From positions 29,066,725 through 29,130,724 of the forward strand of contig OY755242.1 in assembly GCA_963576725.1 (NCBI GenBank): 64,000 bases of DNA, written 5' to 3'. Shown here in pieces: positions 23,398 to 34,559 of the stretch (position 1 is its first letter; each line of letters begins with the position of its first letter). The notes under the pieces were generated by a model. It was not told where the DNA came from and ran no database searches. It was given only the letters and a program-made list of their open reading frames with translations. The stretch is from Azorinus chamasolen (Eukaryota > Mollusca > Bivalvia > Cardiida > Solecurtidae). The position numbers and the translations under genes were made by a program.

Positions 23398-23751
23398 TAC
23401 ATGTACCGACATGGGAATGTGCTGGGCCAAAGCTGTTGAAAGTGTATTTCACTTCATGAAACTGCACAGATGAGATAGAGAATATGTGTTACAGGCTAGC
23501 AAGTTATGTTTACATACACTAGCGGTTTAAAACAATGTAATTCAGTGTTTCACAGGAAAAAACATTATGAGATGGTGTACATGAAAGTTGAATCTTAAAA
23601 GTTTTGAAGGATTGTTGAATTGAAGAATAGACTGGAGAGCTAGGTTGGTTAGGTATTTATTCCTTTATTTCATGATAATTCATGTTAGAAATGATAATTA
23701 TTGTATATAATGTTAACCGATTTAAGAGTAATAAAGCCAGTTAGTGTTTAA

Positions 23752-23963
23752 CCCTTTCCTTCATATTAATTAACGCCTTTTCATGTTTGCAAACAGTGTA
23801 GACCCATATCAGATGGCTCCTATAGGAGCTGTCTGATTTGTGTCTGCTTGGTTTGCTTATGAAATGCTATAGATCTGATTCTACAGTTTTGGGAAAAAAA
23901 AATCTTAGAAAAAAAAATTTAGTCAATAAATATTCATGATATCATTATATCTTACATGAATAT
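23752..23963. mobile_element. TTAA-2 MITE, right end replaced
   Basis: TTAA 23748-23751; CCCTTTCCTTC; stops at 'catgaatat', where the next TTAA-3 begins. Confidence 0.82.
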
Positions 23964-23967
23964 TTAA

Positions 23968-24187
23968 CCCTCTCCTCCATAAATACGCCTTTCTACACCT
24001 CTGTAATAACCACTTTTTGAAACCATTATGATAGATCAAGCATTTGCTCCTATAGGAGCAAAATTTTAATGCTCTATTTATCACAATGGTTTCAAACTAC
24101 AAAATTTCACTTTTCTCAAGTAAATGCTCCTTTTTGGTAGATTCATTCAAAGAGGTTGGGTCTAAAAATAGCCTAAGGAGGAATGGG
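23968..24187. mobile_element. TTAA-3 MITE, complete
   Basis: TTAA 23964-23967 and 24188-24191; CCCTCTCCTCC to GGAATGGG; core GCTCCTATAGGAGC. Confidence 0.92.
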
Positions 24188-24275
24188 TTAACACAAGGAT
24201 AGGTTTAACATGGAGTCCACTCAGTATGAAAGGCTTAATCATTTGATTATTTCATTTCATTTCCTTGTTTCATAT

Positions 24276-24365
24276 TCATGTAAGAAATAATGACGAATAT
24301 TTATGGTTGATTCTTGTAATGGCATAGTAATGTACACAGGATTTTTGGTATTGGTAGAAACTACT
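24276..24365. repeat. TTAA-2 fragment
   Basis: 'attcatgtaagaaataatga' and 'tacacaggatttttggta'. Confidence 0.65.
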
Positions 24366-24627
24366 AGTGTTGGGAATCGGACCGAAATATTTTACTTGAT
24401 CATCGGCACATGTTTGTGATTGATCATTGATTAAATATCATGATATAACTTCTGATGTGGCAGGCTAAAAAAATCTTTGAGTTTGGGTAAAGACCAAATA
24501 TGGGTTGTAGGTTTTCAATCGATGTATATCCAGATCATGCAGTCTCTTTGTCTAAAACATGACATATATTTGAGAAGGGTAAACACTGATTTTTATCTTA
24601 GATTACAAAATAATTCTGTTCAATTAA

Positions 24628-24848
24628 CCTTTTCCTCCATAGGCTATTTTTAGATCCAACCTCTTTGAATAAATCTACCAAAAAGGAGCATTTACTAGAG
24701 GAAAAGTAAATTTTGCAATTGTGTAGTTTTGAAACCATTGTGATAAATAAAGCATTTGCTCCTATGGAGCAAATGCTCTATTTATCACAATGGTTTCTGA
24801 AAGTGGCTTTTACAGGGGCGACAAAAGACGTCAGTATGAGGGAATGGG
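24628..24848. mobile_element. TTAA-3 MITE, complete
   Basis: TTAA 24624-24627 and 24849-24852; CCTTTTCCTCC to GGGAATGGG; core GCTCCTATGGAGC. Confidence 0.92.
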
Positions 24849-24960
24849 TTAATGAGAAATAGAAAAGATTCTGTAAATGGGTCTTCAGGGCTTTTGACAT
24901 GTTGCAGACAGTGTAGACTTCTGTCAGCCATGCCGTCTCTGACCAGCAACTTCTCTATTA

Positions 24961-25204
24961 TCTCTTTCCTTCATATAAACATGTTTTCACACATTTGCAA
25001 ACAGAGAAGACCCAGATCAGATGACTCCTATAGCAGCTGTCTGATCAGGGTCTGCTCTGTTTGTTAATGGCATTTGAAAGATCTGTTTCTTTACTTTCTA
25101 AAATGGCTACAATTTTCCAACTTCCACATTTCATTATAACTATTTTGTACATGAATATTCAGTAGGTATAGAAATTTGGAATTAAAATAGAACAAGGCAA
25201 GGGT
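24961..25204. mobile_element. TTAA-1 MITE with mutated targets
   Basis: 'ttatctctttccttc' to 'aaggcaagggttat'; core 'gactcctatagcagctgtc'. Confidence 0.82.
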
Positions 25205-25291
25205 TATGTAAAATGGATTACTACATATTGCACTAAATAAATAGGGTTAGGGTTAATTCAGTGAGGAAAACAAGTCACTAATTGCCCTTAA

Positions 25292-25512
25292 CCCATTACC
25301 TCATAGGCTATTATTAGATACAACCTCTTTGAATAAATCTACCGAAAACGAGCATTAACTAGAGAAAAGGAAAATTTTAGAATTTTGTAGTTTGAAATCA
25401 TTGTGATAAATAGAGCATTTGCTCCTATAGGAGCAAATGCTCTATTTATCACAATGGTTTCACAAAGTGACTTTTACAGAGTCGTCAAAAGTCGTCAATA
25501 TGAGGGGATGGG
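25292..25512. mobile_element. TTAA-3 MITE, complete
   Basis: TTAA 25288-25291 and 25513-25516; CCCATTACCTC to GGGATGGG; core GCTCCTATAGGAGC. Confidence 0.93.
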
Positions 25513-25540
25513 TTAAATGTAATTTCAGTATTGAAGCGGT

Positions 25541-25765
25541 AAATCCAATATAAACACGTTTTCACGCATTTGCAAACAGAGAAGACCCAGATCAGACAGC
25601 TCCTATAGGTCTGCTCTATTTGCTAGTGGAATTTGATAGGGTCTGTTTCTTTACTTTATAAAATTGCTAAAATGTTGCTCCTTCCATATTTAATTAGAAC
25701 TATTTTGTCCATGAATATTCAGTAGCTATTAAAATTTGGAATAAATATAGAACAGGGAAAGGGAC
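25541..25765. mobile_element. TTAA-1 MITE, eroded
   Basis: 'ataaacacgttttcacgc' to 'gaacagggaaaggga'; core lacks one arm end. Confidence 0.78.
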
Positions 25766-25835
25766 TAACAATTGGACCAGTATTCTTACGTACACATTTG
25801 ATAGAGCACATGACCTATTGTCTTTGGTGAGTGAT

Positions 25836-25861
25836 ACCAGGATATAATGGCCCTCTTGTTC
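25836..25861 (+). repeat. Solo 3' end of a C-type element
   Basis: 'ggatataatggccctcttgttc' only, 150 bp upstream of the coding exon. Confidence 0.5.
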
Positions 25862-26011
25862 AGCAGAAATTAAAGAACTTTTAGAATTGTAGCAGATTGC
25901 AAGTTTGGCAGATTAATATTATTTGCAGGCCAAGAAGTAAATTTGAAACTAAACTGTTTTCAGATGTAAAATTTATTCAAATGTACAAATTAATCATTCT
26001 CCCTTTTGCAG

Positions 26012-26626
26012 TTTGCACAGATGAAGGAAAATGGCACGCTTACTCCAGATTTGGAGCTATGTCCAGACTCATTTCCATACAACAGCCTGAATGACCCCAG
26101 CTCGGACTCTTACCCCTCCTCACCTTCAGATTCTCCCACACGATTAACTCCTATGGAGGAGACTGGAAATCATTATAAATTGTCAGCATTTGCACACATC
26201 AAAATGAAGCAGAAAATGGACAGTTTCTTCGAGCCCATTACTGATGACAGGGTGGAGGAGTATCCAGCGAGCTTCTGCACTAACATCGGCAGCCAGGGTG
26301 GACCAAGTGCATTCAAACGTGTCAATGAAAATTCTAGTCCAAGAAGTGGTGATGTCACAAACAATAACAAAAAACAGGTCAGCTTGATTAAGCTTAATCA
26401 GATTAAATCTGCATTTTCTTTCACTCCGGATAAAGACATTCCCAAATCTGCTCTCTCCCTTGGCCAGATGTTTGCACTGAAAAAACGAATAAAACGTGAG
26501 GCGCTGAATGATGAGTTGAATACATTTGAGGAAAGTATTGTTCACGTGGAGCCTAATTTAGATGGTTATTCCATTAGAAGAATCAAAGATGAGGTCAAAG
26601 ATGATGATCTTGACAACGAGAAAAAG
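26012..26626 (+). CDS. Internal coding exon, unidentified nuclear/regulatory-type protein
   Basis: A 615-base exon of exactly 205 codons, phase 0 at both ends. The acceptor is a pyrimidine-rich tract ending ttttgcag at 26011; the donor is AAG|GTAAGT at 26626/26627, a near-perfect consensus. The frame stays open into the intron to 26767, but the donor is the better end. Residues about 19-50 are Ser/Pro/Asp-rich with repeated SP pairs (SPSDSP, LTPMEE). Residues 56-68 are Lys-rich. A basic cluster KKRIKR lies at 157-162, as in nuclear localisation signals, and IKRE (160-163) and IKDE (191-194) fit the sumoylation pattern PsiKxE. The C-terminus is acidic. There is no signal peptide or membrane segment. 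Codon use and lack of repeats set it apart from everything else here. I do not recognise the family; the composition suggests the regulatory tail of a transcription factor, which is inference. Partner exons are not visible, so its introns probably hold the neighbouring repeats. Confidence 0.75.
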
Positions 26627-26669
26627 GTAAGTTATGGTTTGTTGATATTTGAAGACTCTCATAACTTAA

Positions 26670-27119
26670 CTCTGTACTCCCAAAATTACGCCTTTCTATG
26701 CCTTTCAAACAGAGTAGACCAGAATCAGATGGCACATCTTGTTCTGCTCTGTTTGCTTATGAAATAATATACAGTTAAACCTCTCTAAACCAGATTTCTA
26801 GTTGAGAAGAATTTAGATACTTTTAGGCAGGTGGCTGCTTAATGCAGGATGAAAGTCACGCAGAAAGCTCCTAGAGGAGCTTTCTGCATGACTTTCATCT
26901 TGCATTAAGCAGCCACCTGTCTCCAGGACCGATATTCATACTAAATTTAACGTCCGGTTTAGAAAGGTTTTACTGTAGTTTCTTCCATGGCCAAAAATTC
27001 TTCCTGTGTCCACGTGCCATTATAAACATTAATCTGACTAATATTCATGAACTAATAATTTCTTACATGAATATTCATGATGTAATTATTTCTTACATGA
27101 ATATTCATGGAGTAAAGGG
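26670..27119. mobile_element. TTAA-2 MITE in the intron, carrying a TA-B
   Basis: TTAA 26666-26669; TCTGTACTCCC to GGAGTAAAGGG. Right part 'cttacatgaatattcatg' duplicated; TA-B at 26772-26975. Confidence 0.82.
26772..26975. mobile_element. TA-B MITE nested in TTAA-2 (intron)
   Basis: CAGTTAAACCTCTCTAAACC and its complement, TA flanks. Core GCTCCTAGAGGAGC. Lies 145 bp after the coding exon's donor. Confidence 0.9.
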
Positions 27120-27165
27120 TACTGAATTCTTGCAAATAGTTAACATCCATATAACGAGGACTTAA

Positions 27166-27358
27166 CCCTTATAACACTGAATTTGCAAATGGACTGTTCC
27201 AAAATTTCAAACGGGTTAATCTTATGGTGAATATTTAGGGATTTTTCTAAGGAAAAGTGTAATAAGACAAACAGTGCAGAACCTGATGAGAAGCCCTATC
27301 ATCTGAGTCTGCACTGTTTGCAAAGGACATTAGTGACTCGTGTCCCACACTGTAAGGG
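27166..27358. mobile_element. TTAA-7 MITE
   Basis: TTAA 27162-27165; CCCTTATAACACTG to CACTGTAAGGG; right target mutated to TTAG. Core 'caaacagtgcagaacctgat'. Confidence 0.85.
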
Positions 27359-27391
27359 TTAGAGTAACACTGTTGTAATCACATTAGTTAA

Positions 27392-27606
27392 CCCTTTCCT
27401 TGTTCTATATTTATTACAAATTTCAATACCTACTGAATATTCATGGACAAAATGATTATATGAAATTTGTGAGGTGGACCATCATTGTAGGCATTTTTTA
27501 GAAACTGAAGAAACAATTCTATTCTATCAAATTCCATTAGGAGCCGTCTGATCTGGGTCTACTCTTTTTGCAAATGTGTGAAAAGGCGTTTATATGAGGG
27601 AAAGGG
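27392..27606. mobile_element. TTAA-1 MITE lacking one core arm
   Basis: TTAA 27388-27391 and 27607-27610; CCCTTTCCTTG to GGGAAAGGG; broken at the palindrome centre (GGAGCC). Confidence 0.85.
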
Positions 27607-27660
27607 TTAAGATTTATAAGCATTTACAAAATGATTGCTTTCCTATAACTCAGTTGATTT

Positions 27661-28119
27661 TTAGCTCACCAGAGCACAAAGTGCTCAGGGTGATCTTAGT
27701 GATCACCTGATGTCAATCGTCCGTCGGCGTGCATCGTCAGTCGTCAACAATTTGAACCTTTGAAAATCTTCTCCTCTGAATCTACCGGGTTCTCAGCTGT
27801 CATCTTTGGCACATAGCATCATGTTCAAGTCCTCCACATAAATTATGCCCCTAGGGTCAAAATTGGCCCCGCCACAGGGGTGGACAGTTTTCAAAAGAAC
27901 ATTTAGTGAAAATCTTCTCCTGAAACTGGAAGATTCTCAGCTTTCATATTTGGCACATAGCATCATGTTCAGGTCCTTTACAAAAGTTATATAGATTATG
28001 CCCCAGGTGTCAAAATTGGCCCGGCCCCAGTTTTCTATAGAAACATATTGAAAACTTTGAAAATCTTCTCCTCTGATTGTCAGGTGAGCGATATCAGGGC
28101 TTTCATGGCCCTCATGTTT
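27661..28119 (+). mobile_element. Helentron-like element C1, short copy
   Basis: The 5' AGCTCACCAGAGCAC hairpin, a GTCCGTCGGCG block, two monomers, a CAGGTGAGC subterminal, a partial 3' hairpin and the terminus CTCATGTTT. At 459 bp it is the shortest nearly complete copy here. Confidence 0.85.
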
Positions 28120-28274
28120 AGTTTACCTGAGCATGATGTGGTAAGATATTGTGATATAGTGGTTACCATCGTCTGCCGTCATCAATTTATCAAAAAAACA
28201 TCTGTAAAAAACCCTGGGCCACTTGTGGCCAAAGCTTACAGAAATGGTCCTTGGGAGGTCCTCTTTAATTTTTG
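28120..28274 (+). repeat. C-type remnant between C1 and H
   Basis: It opens 'gtttacctgagcatgatgtgg', a decayed C 5' end, followed by a GTCTGCCGTC block and 'ccctgggccacttgtggcc'. No coding content. Confidence 0.4.
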
Positions 28275-29060
28275 TTATACGCCCATCCTCAGACGGGACG
28301 TGGTATGTCGTGGCGCTGTCAGTCCGTCCGTCTGTCCGTCCATCCGTGAACTTTTGCTTGTCCGCTCTCTAACTCAAATAAATGCAATCCAATTCTTTTA
28401 AAATTTTGTCAGCATGTATATTACCATAATGTCTTGGTCAAGTTCGATAACCAGCAAGATTGGCCCAGGGACTCCAGAATTATCTCCCCTTACTTTATGA
28501 AATTCCTTGAATTTTAGCTTGTCCCCTCTCTAACTCAAACAAATGTAATCCAATCCGCTTCAAATTTTGTCAGCAAGTATATTACCATAATGTCTAAGTC
28601 AAGTATGATAACCAGCAAGATTGCCCCAGAAACTTCAGAATTATCTCCCTTTACTTAATGAATTTCTGTGCATTTTTGCTTGCCCACTTTCTAACTCAAA
28701 CAATTGTAATCCACTCCTTTTCAAATTTTGTCAGCATGTATATTAACATAATGTCTCAGTCATATTCGATAACCATCAAGATTGCCCAAGACACTCAAGA
28801 ATTATCTCCCCTTACTTTATGAATTTCCGTGAATTTTTGCTTGTCCTTTCTCTAACTCAAACAATTGTAATCCAATCCTTTTCAAATTTGGTCAGCATGT
28901 ATATTACCATAATGTCTCAGTCAGGCTCGATAAATAGCAAGAATGTCCTTGACACTCCACAATTATCTCCCCTTACTTAATGCCACCTGATATGGAGTAA
29001 TGGCCTTTCAACTTCCAGACATTTGACAGGCGTATATTGGTACATTTTGGCACTCTTGTT
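28275..29060 (+). mobile_element. Helentron-like element H
   Basis: The 5' TTATACGCCCATCC hairpin and a GTCCGTCCGTC block. Four monomers of about 180 bp follow ('attatctccccttactt', 'gtcagcatgtatattacc'). The 3' subterminal GGCGTATA is complementary to the 5' TATACGCC, and the terminus is CTCTTGTT. It abuts a TTAA-2 element. Confidence 0.8.
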
Positions 29061-29062
29061 AA

Positions 29063-29275
29063 CCCTTTCACTCTTATCTTTGCTAACACAGTAGGCCCAG
29101 ATCAGGCAGGTCCCGTAGGAGTAATTTTATTTGTTTATGAAATTATAATAGACCTGACTCTACAGCTTGCACCGATAAACCGAAACATCCTATGTACATA
29201 TACCATTAATAGAATTCAGCTTATAAATAATTATGATATCATTATTCCTTCCATGAATATTCAACAGGGAAAGGG
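29063..29275. mobile_element. TTAA-2 MITE abutting element H
   Basis: TTAA 29059-29062 overlaps the last bases of H; right TTAA 29276-29279. Core decayed (cccgtaggag). Confidence 0.8.
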
Positions 29276-29403
29276 TTAAAGAATTGAAAACCATGTAGAA
29301 CTGGTTGTGTTGCCATAGCATACTAAAGGGAAACATTTTCTGGAATCGTTGGGGAGATTTCAGTTTAATTTGGCAAAAAGTTGATGCTCAGCTCCACTAA
29401 ATA

Positions 29404-29538
29404 CAGGTTGGACTCGATTTAACGAAATGGCTGGAACCGGACTTTTGTTTTTCTTAGAATTGAAATTTCGTTGGTGTGAATTTTGCCTTTTCGGCGATCT
29501 CAAACATGGTACTGACTAGTATTTCAGGAACTTTACTG
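29404..29538. repeat. Half of a Tigger-like terminus
   Basis: 'tacaggttggactcgattta' followed by 'cgaaatttcg' style text. The right end is not found before the next element. Confidence 0.4.
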
Positions 29539-29541
29539 GTA

Positions 29542-30322
29542 CAGTAAAACCTGTGTTAAGTGGCCAGTCAAGGGAAGCGGCCAAATTGACCGCTTAAGCG
29601 AGGTGACCACTTAATCGAGGGGTGGATATTTTGGGAGATTTTTCTGTTTGGTTAGACAAACGTAAAAGATATCCACATATACTTTAATGCCTTATCCAAA
29701 AGATTATGTATTTTATCCTTGTAAATACAGGTAAAATACAACATGTACTGTAAATTGCATGCACAAAAGAAAAAAAACATCAGGGAGAATCATTTGACAC
29801 ATCCGGAAATACAAATGTACATATCTACACTTCACTCGATTCTCTAATGTGAGGAACTTATGTTTGGAAAAGGCGTGAATATTTGTATTGACGTTATCTC
29901 TTTTGATTCAGTAACGTGCAGACAAACTTCTCAACACCCCCATATTTGCACATTTAACAGGTAAAGGAGTTCAAAGGATTATCATGCCGTCGATTATAAT
30001 CTTGCCCTAAGGCCAAGGTCAATGCTTAGTTTATTTCGTTCACTTCCGACATAATGAAAAACACCGAAGCGGCCATTCTATGCACTTTTCCGACATAACG
30101 GAAGTTTCCGAAGCGATCACGATATTTCGATCGGCGATTTCCGTAATGTCAGAAAGTTACGATGGGCAACCTCTATTTTGACATGTGTCAGCTGGCAGTA
30201 TGTATTGGGTTTTCAATCTGGCCGCCAGGCTTTCTGCTGGCCGTCTAATGGGGTCGAAATATAGGGTTTGGAGTGAAGTATGGTGGCTGCATTTAAGGTG
30301 ACTGTTAGGTCAAATTTTACTG
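29542..30322. mobile_element. Tigger-like non-autonomous element, about 780 bp
   Basis: CAGTAAAACCTGTGTTAAGT at the left, and the complement of CAGTAAAATTTGACCTAACA at the right, each flanked by TA (29540-29541, 30323-30324). The inner text 'gaccgcttaagcgaggtgac' is typical of this terminus style. There is no transposase. Confidence 0.7.
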
Positions 30323-30339
30323 TATTTCAAACTGCGTAT

Positions 30340-31130
30340 GATATAAAGAACAAACTAACTGTAACATGTTTGTCTGAGTATTTCACATTGTTTTAAACCG
30401 AAAGTAAAGACTTACAAACTGAAAGTAGTGACTTTCGCCGATATCAATATCAAGCTTGTAGAGATTTTTAGAAAATATTATTTGAAAAAATTGTGAATAC
30501 ACGGTATCCATTCATGCTATCAGACCGGGATAATGCCTTATAGACCAGTTATATGGTGTTTTGACTTGAATTATAGCGTATTTCTATTTGGAACCTCAGA
30601 GTCAACCTGGTTGTCACTTTGGCGATTCGTAAAAGCGTGTTAATATTCTGAGAAAAAATAGATGACTGCGCATCAAGAGTGAGGATTTCTTTGATAAATG
30701 AGACACAGTTTATAGAAATTTGTGGTCAAATAAGCTTTCAAGGATGATCGCAGTGAATGAACCCATCAATTTTTTTGCAGATTTCGGCTGAAGTTGAATA
30801 CCTTTTACTTATTATTTAGAGCAGGGGTGTTTGCGAAAAAAAATAAAAATTCAAGGACCCACATCTGGTTGGGTCAGAAAACTATCTTTTGGTATGTTTT
30901 AGATACTTATGACATGTGATTAAAAAATAATGTATTTGTGATGGAGTTGTTGTTGAGACATAGCATGCGATGGGCACCTGTGATCTGGAATGGATTTGCA
31001 TAGTCCCATGAAGTTTGAGATATCGAAGTTCAAATTTATGTCTGGTTACAGCAACAGCTCTTGTTATGTAAGTAGCAAGAAAAATTAGTGATGACTTCTC
31101 CATCTTCTGTCCATTCATCTATCCATTTTT
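30340..31130. repeat. L-family repeat, second locus
   Basis: It contains 'tatcaatatcaagcttgtag', 'gccttatagaccagttatat' and 'agagcaggggtgtttgcg', in the same order as at 36840-38260 but with extra sequence between. No protein recognised. Confidence 0.6.
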
Positions 31131-31730
31131 CCATCTGTCTTGCCCTTTCTAAGGATTTCCCAAATGCAGGTTTTCTCAGGTGCAATTATTTCGCAGAGGA
31201 CTCACATCTGTACTGCAGAACTCACAAATTCATTATGGTACTAGACTACTAGTCATTGTAGTCACAGAATTATACCTACTCATTCACTTCAAGTCTATAA
31301 ACACTTGTTGCTTAGGGTTTATGAGCGCCTCAGTAATATCAATCTCGGTAGCAGCAAACATGTAGTATATACAAGATGACACAGCAAAAATATCACATTT
31401 TTTGGTGGTAAATTTGCAAATAGACAAACAATCAAAAGATGAACTAATGTCACATGCAATGACAGACAAGCAATCAAATTTTCTTGCTAAATAGAAATAC
31501 AAGTATGAATTGTGGCGAAGAATATGTGCTGTACTTACTATGAACCGATGACAAAGACCCTTTCATAACTGGGTGAACTAAGTAATTGATTATATACATG
31601 TAATTTATTTTCATGAACTGTGTACCGCCCTTCATAAAATTTATAAAAAAAATTTGAAGAGAAAGTGAATTATTTGCCCCAGCAGGTTGAATCCTCTAAC
31701 AAGCATGAACAATAAAAAATAATGCAGATT
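31131..31730. other. No feature recognised
   Basis: AT-rich sequence with scattered small frames; no repeats or splice-bounded exon that I can support. Confidence 0.4.
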
Positions 31731-31790
31731 CTTTTTATCTACTCTGTTTGCAAAAACATAGAAAGGCCAATTTATGGAGTGGAGGGTTAA
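31731..31790. repeat. TTAA-2 right end
   Basis: 'tctactctgtttgcaaaaac' to GGAGGG plus TTAA. Confidence 0.6.
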
Positions 31791-32117
31791 TATTAAAAAA
31801 GAAAATGGAATAAGTTTGCAACCCCCAAATATACTAACAGGTCCTTAGATTCACAGTTGAGGTTCCTGGAAACCTCATTTTCAATAACCAAGGGAAAACC
31901 TTCATTTTGTATTGAGAAGGTGACATGGTTTGGGTTTTTTAACACTTATTTTTAAAGTTAAATGATGCGTCGATCATTGTTTAATGGTAGAGATCACTGA
32001 GTCTGAAAGGATAAAGAGTGCCTTAGTATTTAAAAGTAAATGGCATTTAATTGGATTTCAAGAAAAGAGCTTTTGGTCTAATCTGTTCAAGTCATGTTAA
32101 CTATTAAGAAGTGAACT
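31791..32117. other. No feature recognised
   Basis: AT-rich, no palindromes. Confidence 0.35.
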
Positions 32118-32210
32118 TGGTGCATATACTTACCAAATATAAAACCACTGGTGCATATACTTACCAAATATAAAACCACTGGTGCATATACTTACCAAAT
32201 ATAAAACCAC
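32118..32210. repeat. Three perfect 31-bp tandem repeats
   Basis: Units 32118-32148, 32149-32179 and 32180-32210 (tggtgcatatacttaccaaa...). The minus strand of each contains GGTAAGTA, a splice-donor-like string. Confidence 0.95.
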
Positions 32211-32247
32211 TGACTGTGAGTCTAACCCTTCCCCTCATGCCTGTTAA

Positions 32248-32421
32248 TCCTTCGCTTGCTGAATTTTAAAATACGTCTCCTTCTTTACCCATGCTCTGTT
32301 GTATAATTACATATATCTTCACTGTGTGCAAGTATTTCGCTGTGCAATCACTGCTGTGGAGTGCACTGATTGCACAGTCAACTTGTAAATAGTGCAGACC
32401 CTGATGAGACAGCTCCTGCAG
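32248..32421. mobile_element. TTAA-4 MITE, left half, fused to C1
   Basis: TTAA 32244-32247, 'tccttcgcttgctg' to the palindrome centre CTCCTGCAG, where C1 begins. Confidence 0.85.
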
Positions 32422-33870
32422 GGTGAGCTTTTGTGATTGCCTGATGTCTGTCGTCCGTCGGCGTGCGTTGTCAGTCGTCAACAATTTGAACCTTTAGAAA
32501 TCTTCTCCTCTGAATCTACAGGGTTCTCAGCTTTCATCTTTGGCACATATTATCATCTTTAGGTCCTCTACAAAAGTTATATAAATTATGGCCCTGGGGT
32601 CAAAATTGGCCCCGTCCCAGGGGTGCCTTGTTTTCAATAGAAACATATAGTAAAACTTTGAAAATCTTATCCTCTGAAACCAGAAGGTTCTCAGCTTTCA
32701 TATTTGGCACATAGCATCATGTTCAGGTCCTCTACAAAAGTTATATAAATAATGGGGCCTGGGGTCAAAATTGGCCCCGCCCCAGGGGTGGGCAGTTTTC
32801 AATAGAAACAAATAGTAAAATCTTTGAAAATCTTCTCTGAAACTGGAAGTCTCTCAGCTTTCATATTTGGCACAGAGCAACATGTTCAGGTCCTATACAA
32901 AAGTTATATAAATTATGGCCCTGGGGTCAAAATTGGCCCCGCCCCAGGGGTGCCTTGTTTTCAATACAAACATATAGTAAAATTTTGAAAATCTTCTCCT
33001 CTGAAACCAAAAGGTTCTCAGCTTTCATATTTGGCACATAGAATCATGTTCAGGTCCTCTATAAAAGTTATACAAATTATGGCCCTGGGGTCAACATTAG
33101 CCCTGCCCCAGGGGTGGGCCATTTTCAATAGAAACAAATAGTGAAATCTTTGAAAATCTTCTTCTCTGAAACTGGGAGGCTCTCAGCTTTCATATTTGGC
33201 ACAGAGCATCATGTTCAGGTCCTCTACAAATTTTGTATAAATTATGGCCCTGGGTCAAAATTGGCCCCGCCCCAGGGGTGGGCCATTTTCAATAGAAACA
33301 AATAGTGAAATCTTTGAAAATCTTCTTCTCTGAATCTGGGAGTCTCTCAGCTTTCATATTTGGCACATAGCATTATGTTCAGGTCCTCTACAAATTTTAT
33401 ATAAATTATGGCTCCGGGGTCAAAATTGGCCCCGCCCCAGGGGTGGGCAGTTTTCAATAGAAACAAATAGTGAACTCTTTGAATATCTTCTTCTCTGAAA
33501 CTGGAAGGTTCTAAGCTTTTATATTTTGCACATAGCATCAGGTTCAGGTCCTCTACAAAAGTTATATAAATTATGCCCCTGGGGTCCAAATTGGCCCCGC
33601 CCCAGGTGTAGCCAGTTTTTAATAGAAACATATAGTGAAAACTTTGAAAATCTTCTCGTCTGAAACTGGAAGGTTCTCAGCTTTCATATTTGACACATAG
33701 CATCATGTTCAGGTCCTCTACAAAAGTTATATAAATTGTGCTGCTTGGGTCAAAATAAGCCACACCCCAGGGCAGACTAGTTTTCTATAGAAACATATAG
33801 TGAAAACTTTGAAAATCTTCTCCTCTGATTGTCTGGTGAGCGCCTCAGGGCCATTCTGGCCCTCTTGTTT
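32420..33870 (+). mobile_element. Helentron-like element C1 lacking its first hairpin arm
   Basis: It starts inside the 5' hairpin (ggtgagcttttgtgat), directly fused to half a TTAA-4 MITE. About eight monomers of about 164 bp ('tcaaaattggccccgcccc') follow. The 3' part is normal (CTGGTGAGC, hairpin GGGCCATTCTGGCCC, CTCTTGTTT). Confidence 0.85.
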
Positions 33871-33904
33871 GGAATATTTTTGATTCTCTGTAACGAAGCA
33901 AGTA

Positions 33905-34108
33905 CAGTAAAACCTCTCTCTAACGGACACTAGATTGTGTTAATTAGTTTGTATTTAGGTCAGGTGGCTGTTTAAAGCAAGGTGAAAGTAAAACAGAACG
34001 CTCCAATAGGAGCGTTCTGTTTTACCTTCACCTTGCTTTAAGCAGCCACCTGCCTTTAACACAAAATACTTGATGTAATTTAGTGGCTGTTATAGAGAAG
34101 TTTTACTG
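33905..34108. mobile_element. TA-B MITE, complete (CCAATAGG core)
   Basis: CAGTAAAACCTCTCTCTAAC to GAGAAGTTTTACTG, TA flanks; core GCTCCAATAGGAGC within 'aaacagaacgctcc'. Confidence 0.92.
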
Positions 34109-34317
34109 TATATCTCCTAATCTGATTAGAATGACATTGTCCACAGAATGGGATCTGTACAAGAACAAAAGAAGAATGATATGCCTGTTGGGTAGCAAAA
34201 AACTTACTCTTGACACAAATCAATCAAGGGATTGACATTTTTGCGCAAAAAATAAAGAGAAATAGCCTTCAAGGTATAAATAGAAAACATATGGTGAGAA
34301 ATTATGCTGAATATTGT

Positions 34318-34538
34318 TTTTGTTCTGTCTGTTGGTTTGTTGGTTGGTTGGTTGTGTCCAACTTTAACGTTTGCAATAATTTTGTAGGCATTGCGCATAC
34401 ATACTTTAAACTTGGCATGCATGTGCAACTTATGGTGGCAAACATTTTAAGGGGTGACTTATTAAGGTCAAAGACATACATCAAGGTCAAAGGTCAAATT
34501 AGGGGGTGTAGTGTTTCACAAACACATCTTGTTCATTT
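34318..34538 (+). mobile_element. Element S, partial
   Basis: It begins with a GTCTGTTGGTTTG block (no 5' hairpin left) and contains 'caaggtcaaaggtcaaatta'. It ends with hairpin GTGTTTCACAAACAC and ATCTTGTTC, close to the D terminus. Confidence 0.6.
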
Positions 34539-34559
34539 GAACTTTGTATGAAGGAAATT

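Noticed and set aside
26183..26545. 120-codon frame antisense to the coding exon
   Set aside because: Shadow of the plus-strand exon; no splice signals on the minus strand.
32420..33870. CRISPR-like regular repeats
   Set aside because: Units are contiguous, about 164 bp monomers, without short repeats separated by unique spacers, in a eukaryotic element.
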